Positions 56,887 through 64,000 of a stretch of 64,000 bases of DNA are shown piece after piece; the first letter of the stretch is position 1, and each line of letters begins with the position of its first letter. A model generated the notes under the pieces. That model worked only from the letters and a program-made list of their open reading frames with translations. It made no database searches and was not told the DNA's origin. This DNA comes from Gonatopus flavifemur. Taxonomy: Eukaryota; Arthropoda; Insecta; Hymenoptera; Dryinidae. Both the position numbers and the translations under genes were made by a program. The stretch is from positions 558,001 to 622,000 of the forward strand of contig JAFFJZ010000053.1 in assembly GCA_018340375.1 (NCBI GenBank), written 5' to 3'.

Positions 56887-58194
56887 TCATTTAGCAATTC
56901 TCACTTCATTAGAATGGATTATGGCGGTTTTGCCGTTTCCTAAGTCTAATTTAACGTTATATCGATCTAAAACTTCTGTGATCTCATATGGCCCTTCATA
57001 TTGATCAGCAAATTTTCCCTTTATGATCGGTCTCAATTTATACACCCGATCCCCTACATTATATTCCTGAGCATTCATCCTTTTATCATAATACCTTTTA
57101 TTCTTAAGCTTTGATTTTTGTATCATTTCCCTAGCGCACTGTTGGGAAAAATTTATTCTTTTAAATAATTCTGTAATGTAAGTGAGGTATGTTCGATCTT
57201 TAATTTCATCTAAAGGTGGATCATGATCAATATCACGAGGCAGGCATCCGAAAACTAGCTCATATGGAGTGAATCCCGTTGACTCATGAACACTAGTGTT
57301 ATATGAATAAATAGCGTGAGGTAAAATCTTAGACCAATTTTTCTTATTTGCATTTTGTTTTAAATATTCATTGATTGTCTGATGAGCTCTTTCCGATGTC
57401 CCATTTGCCTGTGGATGGTATGCAGTGGTCGTTACGTGTTTCATTCTATATCTTTTCATTACTGTTTTGAACAGAGGGTTTACGAAATTTGTTCCCCTGT
57501 CAGTAACTAGGAATTTTGAGGGTCCAAATATTTTGAAAAAATTTTCAGTATATGCATCCAACACGTCAGCAGTCTTTATTTCTTGCAAGGGTATGCAATC
57601 TTGAAACTTTGTCAAAACATCAATTATGGATAAATAGTATCTATTTCCATCTCTATCCCTTGGTATTGGTCCTACTATATCCATTGCAATTTTATCAAAT
57701 CCTCTACCTGGCGTATCAGTTAAAATCATAGGTTGTCTAGTTTTATGTCGGACTAGCTTCTTCAATTGACAATTTTCACATTTATTAATTACTTCTGCTA
57801 TGTCCTGTTTCATTCTGGGCCAATGATAATGTTTTCTCAATCGATGAAAGATTTTAGTTATCCCTTTGTGACCGCCTAAGTAGCTTTCATGTGTTTCTCT
57901 GACTATTTTCTCTCTGTCTTCTACGGCTGGAATTATAATGTCATTACTACAGACAGTTATTGATAAATCATGTTCACCTAGGATAGTTAAAATATTATCT
58001 TTAATTGTTGCCCAAGATAATCCCTCTATCTCTGTAGTGTTGATCATGGAAAAAGATTTCAAATTGAGTTCTAAAATTGCAGATTCCAAAGCTTTCATGG
58101 ACTCTTTAAAAATATCAAATTCAATGGGGTAACGGATAGTTTCTTTAATGATAAGTAAGATAAGATATTTATTTCCTTGATTGAGAACTTTCAC
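56887..58194 (-). CDS. pol: Integrase part of pol
   Basis: This is the integrase of the Ty3/Gypsy type, inserting the DNA copy into the host genome. Residues about 95-145 hold the HHCC zinc site (HESYLGGHKGI ... CENCQ). The catalytic core has Asp172 (MDIVGP), Asp232 (TDRGTNF) and Glu268 (NGTSERA), a DD35E spacing. The C-terminal part (GPYEITEVLDRYNVKL) is a small beta-barrel, the GPY/F-type module. The frame is the same as the upstream protease-RT-RNase H ORF and is open back to the TGA at 58345-58347, so the true start is as part of a polyprotein, and the ATG at 58194 is only the first Met after the stop. Confidence 0.9.
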   Translation of the reverse strand: MKVLNQGNKYLILLIIKETIRYPIEFDIFKESMKALESAILELNLKSFSMINTTEIEGLSWATIKDNILTILGEHDLSITVCSNDIIIPAVEDREKIVRETHESYLGGHKGITKIFHRLRKHYHWPRMKQDIAEVINKCENCQLKKLVRHKTRQPMILTDTPGRGFDKIAMDIVGPIPRDRDGNRYYLSIIDVLTKFQDCIPLQEIKTADVLDAYTENFFKIFGPSKFLVTDRGTNFVNPLFKTVMKRYRMKHVTTTAYHPQANGTSERAHQTINEYLKQNANKKNWSKILPHAIYSYNTSVHESTGFTPYELVFGCLPRDIDHDPPLDEIKDRTYLTYITELFKRINFSQQCAREMIQKSKLKNKRYYDKRMNAQEYNVGDRVYKLRPIIKGKFADQYEGPYEITEVLDRYNVKLDLGNGKTAIIHSNEVRIAK

Positions 58195-58344
58195 TCCTCC
58201 TAGGACTAAATCGTTGATTTGATTTATCTTTTTATTTTCAAAATAAATTCTGGTTAATGGATCTAGAGGTTCAGTTTTCTGAGTGGAAAAAATTACATGA
58301 TTGTCAATTTTTGATAAAATATTATCTCGAGTTTCTGAAATAGA

Positions 58345-61182
58345 TCATTTCCGAGCATCCACTCGTCTCTCAAGATCTGCGAGAACTTCTTCTCCCGAAT
58401 TTTCTGTTCCCGAATCAGTACTGGAATTATCTGAATAGGTGAAGTTATCATTTTCATCATTATCTGATTTCTCTTCGAAATCACTTTTATCCCTTTCTGG
58501 CGTTTTCAATTCCATATCCTCGTTAACTGAGATTTGACTATCAGAATTATATTTATCTCTTTCAGGAGTTATTGGATTAATATCGTCAATTCTTCTCGAT
58601 TCTCCATTCCCATTGTTGAGTGAACTTGTCTGATTTTCATTTCCAATTTCGTTTTGGATATCTGCTATGGATGCGTTCCTTGTGAAACCTAAATCCTCCT
58701 CTATGTCTTTTGTAATATATGGTTCTACATTTGATTCCCCAGTATTATCATGTTTTTCTATTCTATTTTTCTTGAATGATACCTTCTCTTTTAGAATTTC
58801 GTCATTAATAATTCTTGGTTTTGATTGATTATCCTCAATACCCTTCTCCTCAATTTCATCCGAAGAACTGTGTACTTCATCAACAGATTCAGGTTCACTC
58901 AAATAATTTTCACTTTCCGTGGTTTCAGATTCATTCTCTAATTCAATTTCTGACGATTCATCCGATTCTATTCTGTTTCTCTTAAATTTACGTTTAAGTG
59001 GTTTATTTGATTGGGTTTTTACTGGTTTCGATTTCATCGCTCCCGTGGTTTGAGGTTTCTTCTTATTTGTACGTTTCTTTGGTTCTAATGGCAAAAGTGA
59101 ATACATTTCGTCTTCTGATTTCAAAGTTACTGGGAAAGCCTTGGTTTCTGGTGGGTTTCGAGATAATGCGTCAGCATTTGCATTAGCCTTACCTTTCTTG
59201 TAAATTATTTTGTAATCAAAATCTATTAATTTCAATCTCCATTTCCACAGTCTAGATAATGGATCTTTTATCGAATGCAGCCATTGGAGAGGCTTATGAT
59301 CGGTAACTATTATGAAAGGTTTACCGTAAAGGTAGGGTCTGAAATATTGAACTGCATATACGACAGCTAAGCATTCCTTTTCTATTGTAGAATAATTTTT
59401 CTCTGCAGTATTTAGTAATCGTGAACAATATGAAATTGGCAAATCCTTCCCTATCCCTCCCTGACTTAATATTCCACCTATTGCATAACCCGAAGCATCA
59501 GTTGTCAAAATGACAGGTTTCTCAAAATCTGGATATTGCAAAATTGTATCAGAACATAGAATATCCCTCAATGTATTGAAACTCTCCTGTTGCTTATCAG
59601 TCCAATCGAAAGGTTTCTCTTCCTTCAATAAATCTGTCAAAGGTTTTGCGATAGCTGAAAAATTCTTTATGAAGCGACGATAATACCCCGCAAGACCTAA
59701 AAATTGTTTGATATTCTTTGAATTTCGAGGTACTGGAAAATTTCTCACTGCAACTATCTTCTTTGGGTCTGGCATAACCCCTTCACAACTTATCACATGC
59801 CCAAAATAAATTACTTCTTTTCGTAAAAATCTACATTTTTCTGGATTCAACTTCAAATCCGCGGGTCTCAATCTTTTTACCAGTCTTCCAAATTTAATTA
59901 AGTGTTCTTCTAAAGACCGCGCGTACAAAACGATATCGTCGACATATATGAAAAGTTCTGTACCTTGCAGTCCTGATAAAACAATATCCATCAATCTTTG
60001 AAAGATTGCGGGTGCATTTTTCAGACCGAAAGGCATTCTTTGATACTGATAATGGCCGTAAGGAGTCGTGAATGCAGTCTCTTCTTTATCCTCGTCTTCC
60101 ATCAAAATTTGATGAAAACCAGACTGTAAATCAAAAGTTGAAAAATATTTTGCTCCTCCCAATTGATCCAGAATATCATTTATGTTAGGTGAAGGATATG
60201 CATCCGAAATAGTATGTTCATTCAATTCTCGAAAATCAACTACTAATCTCCATTTCTTAGGAGCTCCTTCTTCTGATTTTTTCGGTACAATCCATAAAGG
60301 ACTATTATAAGGTGAGCATGATGGCTCAATAATATCGTTTTGTAGCAATTCTGCTGTTTGTTTTGCAATTTCATTTCTATGCATCGGTGAATATCTATAC
60401 TGTTTCTTATGAATTACTGCATTATCAGATTGTCTGATGCGACATTTCAAGACGTCTGTATGAGTTAGTTTTTCATTCAAATGGAATAAATCAGAGCTAA
60501 TATCTATCATTCCTTTGGTATACTCCATTTCTTCTTCATTCAAGTCAGATAAATCTAATTTTGACAAAATCTCATTTTTCCTTTCCAAACATTCATTCGT
60601 GTTTCTATTTACGTTCAAGCATTTATTTTCTCCTATTATCTCGAATTCTATTAATTCTACGACGGGTATATTGATAACAACATTTTCAGATGTCGTATTG
60701 GCTATCTTGAAAAATGCAATTCCTTTATTATTTTTCACCAACATATCCCCGTATATTACCCCAGGAGAAATTTCTCTTCTTCCGAGGAATCCTTCCTTCA
60801 TTTCAGGAGTAGAAATTATCCCTTTGATTACTGATATAGATCGCGATGGTATGGTTATAACTTCCTCTGGTTTTAAAAATGGAACTATAAAATTTTCGGA
60901 CTTCAAAACTCCCTCGACAAGATCAATAATCATTTTATTTTCAATAAGAAAAGCAATTCCTATAATTCCATCTGCTGGTAATTGGATGGGGTCTTCAATT
61001 AGATGAAACTTAGCTATCTTCCCTAAAATGATCATTTCAATGGTACCTAAGGTGATAATTCTTTCTGGACCGATTCCCGTTGAAAAGATTTTCTCTGATG
61101 TTTGAATTTTATCTGCTGGACCTGCATATAAATCATACTTCAACAAATTGACTCCTGCACCCGAATCAATCATGAATTTCAA
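58345..61182 (-). CDS. pol: Protease, reverse transcriptase and RNase H of pol
   Basis: This ORF has 945 codons. An aspartic protease is at the start (MIDSGAG, residues 4-10). Reverse transcriptase spans about 265-460, with FREL, LPFG-like MPFGLKNAP and the YVDD active site at 413-416. RNase H spans about 555-675 (TTDASG, DHKPLQWL, ADALSR). Residues 700-945 are a long disordered stretch, first basic (KKRTNKKKP) then acidic and Ser-rich, before a TGA. The open frame extends upstream of the Met into the end of gag in the -1 frame, so expression by -1 frameshifting is likely; no canonical heptamer was found. The TGA at 58345-58347 is the only break between this ORF and integrase. Confidence 0.92.
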   Translation of the reverse strand: MKFMIDSGAGVNLLKYDLYAGPADKIQTSEKIFSTGIGPERIITLGTIEMIILGKIAKFHLIEDPIQLPADGIIGIAFLIENKMIIDLVEGVLKSENFIVPFLKPEEVITIPSRSISVIKGIISTPEMKEGFLGRREISPGVIYGDMLVKNNKGIAFFKIANTTSENVVINIPVVELIEFEIIGENKCLNVNRNTNECLERKNEILSKLDLSDLNEEEMEYTKGMIDISSDLFHLNEKLTHTDVLKCRIRQSDNAVIHKKQYRYSPMHRNEIAKQTAELLQNDIIEPSCSPYNSPLWIVPKKSEEGAPKKWRLVVDFRELNEHTISDAYPSPNINDILDQLGGAKYFSTFDLQSGFHQILMEDEDKEETAFTTPYGHYQYQRMPFGLKNAPAIFQRLMDIVLSGLQGTELFIYVDDIVLYARSLEEHLIKFGRLVKRLRPADLKLNPEKCRFLRKEVIYFGHVISCEGVMPDPKKIVAVRNFPVPRNSKNIKQFLGLAGYYRRFIKNFSAIAKPLTDLLKEEKPFDWTDKQQESFNTLRDILCSDTILQYPDFEKPVILTTDASGYAIGGILSQGGIGKDLPISYCSRLLNTAEKNYSTIEKECLAVVYAVQYFRPYLYGKPFIIVTDHKPLQWLHSIKDPLSRLWKWRLKLIDFDYKIIYKKGKANANADALSRNPPETKAFPVTLKSEDEMYSLLPLEPKKRTNKKKPQTTGAMKSKPVKTQSNKPLKRKFKRNRIESDESSEIELENESETTESENYLSEPESVDEVHSSSDEIEEKGIEDNQSKPRIINDEILKEKVSFKKNRIEKHDNTGESNVEPYITKDIEEDLGFTRNASIADIQNEIGNENQTSSLNNGNGESRRIDDINPITPERDKYNSDSQISVNEDMELKTPERDKSDFEEKSDNDENDNFTYSDNSSTDSGTENSGEEVLADLERRVDARK

Positions 61183-61199
61183 ATTTTGATCTCCCTGTT

Positions 61200-62153
61200 T
61201 TACACAAATTTTCGGAATTTGATTTGCGTTTGTGCTGAGGACGTGCTCGGAAATTCCCCTGTGATTTCCGTTTGATCCACTTGAATCGGATGCACTTGTT
61301 TTGCTACCGCTCGCCCGGCATCCCGTCTCGACGAGTGGCCATGCAAGTTTCCCGACTTGATAGAATCATGGTATTTCAATGTTCTACACTCTGATCTTTC
61401 GTGTCCGAACCTTTTGCAATAACTACATTGTTTTTGACTATCGTCATGATTGTTGTGATTGGTGTTATTAAATCGATATCGATCATTATTCCAGTTATCC
61501 CGATTATAATTACTGTTATATTGACCCCTATTAGGATTTGGAACAGTAGAATCATCATAGGTATTTTTATTTTTATTGAAATTATTAGGGGTATTTCGAT
61601 CATTATTTGAATAATTACGACTTTTACTGTGTGAATTATTTTGTTGGTTATTATTAGATGATTGATACCAACAAACAGATTCATTATGTCCTTTTTCCCC
61701 ACACTTCGCGCAAGGTTTAATATTTTGAGTCATATCAGAGTTAAAATTGACTCGTCTGCGACTACTATCGGCTCTGCTCTTTTCCTTCTCTAATTCCCTA
61801 TGTACTCTTAAGGTTTCATCGAAGCATTCTCTCAAATTTTTCCAATCTTGTGACTTTAATTCAACCCTCAGAGTTTGAGGTAGTCCTCTACGAAAATTCT
61901 TCATCACAAGATTTTCATAATGTTGTTTTTTAACAGGCAATAATTTTCCGACGATACTTTGTTCCTCGTCACAAATAGCGGTGTACAAATCTTGAATTCT
62001 CGATATATAATTTTGTATAGATTCCCCGCTTCCCATGTGAATTGTAGCTAATTCTCCCAAGTATTCTTCCAATGATTTTGCTGGTGCAAAACTTATCTTC
62101 AATAGTCTTATCAATTCTTCGATTGTTTCTGGATTTTCTTCTCCTACCGCCAT
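61200..62153 (-). CDS. gag: Gag, C-terminal part with two zinc knuckles
   Basis: This is the structural protein forming the particle and binding the RNA. The segment has a capsid-like helical region (EELIRLLKISFAPAKSLEEY ... YTAICDEEQ) and an Asn-rich linker. Two CCHC knuckles follow: CAKCGEKGHNESVC and CSYCKRFGHERSEC. The frame is the same as the ORF at 62205-63269, separated from it by TAA and TGA four codons apart. The Met at 62153 (MAVGEENPE) is thus probably not the native start. It ends at TAA/TGA-type stop 61200-61202, overlapping the -1 frame of pol. Confidence 0.85.
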   Translation of the reverse strand: MAVGEENPETIEELIRLLKISFAPAKSLEEYLGELATIHMGSGESIQNYISRIQDLYTAICDEEQSIVGKLLPVKKQHYENLVMKNFRRGLPQTLRVELKSQDWKNLRECFDETLRVHRELEKEKSRADSSRRRVNFNSDMTQNIKPCAKCGEKGHNESVCWYQSSNNNQQNNSHSKSRNYSNNDRNTPNNFNKNKNTYDDSTVPNPNRGQYNSNYNRDNWNNDRYRFNNTNHNNHDDSQKQCSYCKRFGHERSECRTLKYHDSIKSGNLHGHSSRRDAGRAVAKQVHPIQVDQTEITGEFPSTSSAQTQIKFRKFV

Positions 62154-62204
62154 ATATGCATGGCCTGATAGTTTATTAATGATTATTTTAGGTCAAACGA
62201 ATTC

Positions 62205-63269
62205 TTAGTCTCGCGGTATCAGATCTTTTGCTCTTCGACAATATGTTGCAAATTGAAACACAGTGAGAGTTTTGCCTTTTCTATCAGTGTGTCCATCGAA
62301 TTGCGGTATCATATCCGCGACATCTCTCATTCCCAACCTCATGGGTAGAAATCTGGAATTTTCCTCGGGTCTTGCCTGGGAATGATTGAAATTTCTATTT
62401 ATTCCACCATGTGATTCATTGTTAACACAATATGGTTGAGCATCTCCTTGCCCAGGATTGAGATACGAATTCTGAATATCTCCGTATTGGTCATCGTATC
62501 TCTGATATGGAACCTCGGTCCCATAATTGTGTCGAATATGATCATTATGGCTATCTTTCCTAATTGCTCCTGTTTTTGCATTCTCATATGAATATACCCG
62601 ATCAACATTCTTCGAATCTCCTCGTAACTTTTTTATCTCTTCTTTCAAAAATTGAATTTCATCATGGACATCGCGCGATCTGTCATCGATCAGCCTCGGC
62701 AATCGATTTCCACCAACGCGATCATCTAAAATCATGAGATCTTCCTCTCTTGATTTTGAAAAATTAGTTTTTTCTTGATTTTGCAACCCTGCCTCGCTAA
62801 ATCCTGCATTGTCCCCTATCTTTTCTCTCTGAGTTGAGGAGATCAGTTTTTCATGTTCTTGAATCTTTCTGGTAAGTTGCCTAAGCTTATCGGCTTGATC
62901 CGCGTTAAGATTTGTAAGACTTATGTTTGCCCGTTCTAATTTTTTAAATGCTTCTTCTAATAGTTGATATCGTTCTTTTAATTCATGAGATTCTCTTTCC
63001 GCGCTTTCTTGTTTTAATTTCGCATCTTTTAATTGTTTATTAACATCTTGTACCATGGTTGAACTTTCCATTGTCATTTTCTTTTTCCTTTCTTCAAGGA
63101 TTTGTTTGTCTTTCTCCAAATCCTCTTCCCTTGCTGCTAAACTCTCTTCTAGACTTTTATGTTTGTTTGGAAATTCCTGCTCTCTTTTATTCAATTCTTC
63201 TTCTCTTTGCATTAATGTTCTCCTCAATTCCTCTAACTGTCTTTCAGTCATTTCCCGTGTAGTTGGCAT
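62205..63269 (-). CDS. gag: Gag, N-terminal coiled-coil part
   Basis: This ORF has 354 codons from ATG at 63269. Residues about 7-150 are a long heptad-rich coiled coil (ERQLEELRRTLMQREEELNK and on), unusual in length for a Gypsy Gag. A charged, Tyr/Asn-rich linker follows, then the start of the capsid fold (DMIPQFDGHTDRKGKTLTVF). A TAA at 62205-62207 and a TGA at 62193-62195 break the frame inside the capsid. Downstream, the same frame continues as the zinc-knuckle part. The two stops could be mutations of this copy. Confidence 0.8.
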   Translation of the reverse strand: MPTTREMTERQLEELRRTLMQREEELNKREQEFPNKHKSLEESLAAREEDLEKDKQILEERKKKMTMESSTMVQDVNKQLKDAKLKQESAERESHELKERYQLLEEAFKKLERANISLTNLNADQADKLRQLTRKIQEHEKLISSTQREKIGDNAGFSEAGLQNQEKTNFSKSREEDLMILDDRVGGNRLPRLIDDRSRDVHDEIQFLKEEIKKLRGDSKNVDRVYSYENAKTGAIRKDSHNDHIRHNYGTEVPYQRYDDQYGDIQNSYLNPGQGDAQPYCVNNESHGGINRNFNHSQARPEENSRFLPMRLGMRDVADMIPQFDGHTDRKGKTLTVFQFATYCRRAKDLIPRD

Positions 63270-64000
63270 GATTACGTACTTAATTTGATTTTAGATTGGA
63301 ATTACTTGTCAAGAATTCTCTTATCCTTGTTTTGACAAAAATATCGTTTATAAAGATTTTATGATCCAGTAATTCAATGATTGGAACAAGTTTGATAATT
63401 TTGAGGATTTCGTTGGAAATTGTTTCTCAAGTTTTATAGTTAAAATTTGTTTAAATAGTCGGAACGATTTAATTCGCGAGAAAGGAAAAATCACTTATAA
63501 TATCCCGTTATATTCTCTTACTATTAGAATGACAGGTTTGATGAGTTTTCTCCTTTTATTTCATGAAAGAATTGAGATTCTATTGATGAAATATAATTCG
63601 ATGCAAATTATTAGAATAATGCACAGATGATGAAAATAGAGGGATAATGGGAGAATATTCATACGAATTTCCGAATCTACTTGTGGTGTGAAGTTATTGG
63701 AGGAATTCGAATTCTATTCTTCAATCCGATCAGCGAGAATATGCTTTCGAACAAAAGTATTTCCTATGATCTTTGAAGTGAATTAATCGAACTCGACCAC
63801 AAAATGACCTGTACTTTGAGAAACTATAATCGCACTTTCCTATCAGAAACAACAGCGAAAATTCTATTACAGATCGAGATTGAATGGAATTTTCTTTTCT
63901 TCTCTGAGTTGTAATTGAATCCCGCGTAGCTACTCTGACGTTCACAAAATAAAAAAGTTTCGACTGGTCTGTAAAATCTACTGGAATTCAAATATGATTC
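63270..64000 (-). other. Retroelement 5' leader
   Basis: This is untranslated sequence upstream of gag on the minus strand. I found no LTR end, no primer-binding site and no supported ORF here (a 71-codon ORF at 63730-63945 is not convincing). The leader is therefore at least 730 bases and continues past the window edge. Confidence 0.5.

Larger units (their letters stand above)
50372..64000 (-). mobile_element. Envelope-bearing Ty3/Gypsy-type retroelement with Tudor-like ORF
   Basis: In minus-strand order: leader (from beyond 64000), gag (63269-61200), pol (61182-56887), Tudor-like ORF (56665-55760), env-like glycoprotein (55090-52940), polypurine tract (52912-52902) and 3' LTR (52901-50372). 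The order protease, reverse transcriptase, RNase H, integrase places it in Ty3/Gypsy. Few inactivating changes are seen: two stops in gag and one in pol, with Tudor-like and env ORFs fully open. It therefore appears younger than the other elements here. The 5' LTR and primer-binding site lie outside the window. It encodes a retrovirus-like particle system; whether it is or was infectious is unknown. Confidence 0.85.

Noticed and set aside
61170..61230. Canonical -1 slippery heptamer for gag-pol
   Set aside because: The -1 offset is clear, but the A- and T-rich stretch near the gag stop does not fit X-XXY-YYZ in the gag frame. No site is claimed.
1..64000. CRISPR arrays, rRNA and tRNA genes
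   Set aside because: No regularly spaced repeats with unique spacers, no rRNA-like conserved blocks and no cloverleaf with A and B boxes were noticed on either strand.

Overview
This is an AT-rich nuclear window from an animal, almost certainly an insect or other arthropod. It has no operons or bacterial gene layout. It is packed with Tc1/mariner, hAT, piggyBac and long-terminal-repeat (LTR) elements of arthropod type, and one recognisable spliced gene has GT-AG introns. The insect order cannot be fixed from the sequence. About four fifths of what can be identified is mobile DNA in various states of decay.

Layout. 1-7.6 kb: a four-exon THAP zinc-finger gene on the minus strand (CDS pieces between 1899 and 6267), with palindromic miniature elements in and around its introns. 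7.8-13 kb: a hAT miniature element, a minisatellite, a large (about 590 bp arms) inverted repeat and a frameshifted DD41D Tc1-like element. 13.4 kb: an orphan phase-1 exon. 14.5-22.5 kb: a 'Russian doll' of insertions. A decayed Gypsy gag is split by a mariner (15067-22191). That mariner is split by a second mariner (15184-16475) and by a 4.56 kb element with CACAG ends (16623-21185). The 4.56 kb element in turn contains a piggyBac-like miniature element flanked by TTAA. 24.3-29.0 kb: a hAT-like transposase relic interrupted by a second long-inverted-repeat DD41D element. 29.4-30.5 kb: a tyrosine-recombinase (Crypton-like) relic. 31-43 kb: a mariner with three in-frame stops and many miniature elements, including an interlocked pair of palindromes (38.1-40.4 kb). 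43.3-45.3 kb: a DD41D element with one in-frame stop. 46.2-47.3 kb: a second, truncated hAT-like family member. 48.8-49.4 kb: the 3' end of a piggyBac element.

50.4-64.0 kb is the most interesting part. It is a large, young-looking Ty3/Gypsy-type retroelement on the minus strand, running off the right edge. Read in its own direction it carries gag (coiled coil plus two zinc knuckles), pol (protease, reverse transcriptase, RNase H, a long acidic disordered stretch, integrase), an ORF resembling an extended Tudor domain, an envelope-like glycoprotein that looks like the chuvirus/mononegavirus type rather than the usual errantivirus F-type, a polypurine tract, and a 2.5 kb 3' LTR with 10-bp inverted ends. 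A Tudor-like reader domain between pol and env suggests possible interaction with the host piRNA machinery; that role is inference.

A second theme is a class of small elements whose ends begin CCCA and whose bodies are filled with one short palindromic word repeated throughout (CAGTACTGG, AAGATGTCTT, CAATATTG, TGAATTCA and others). Several unrelated-looking words share this architecture.
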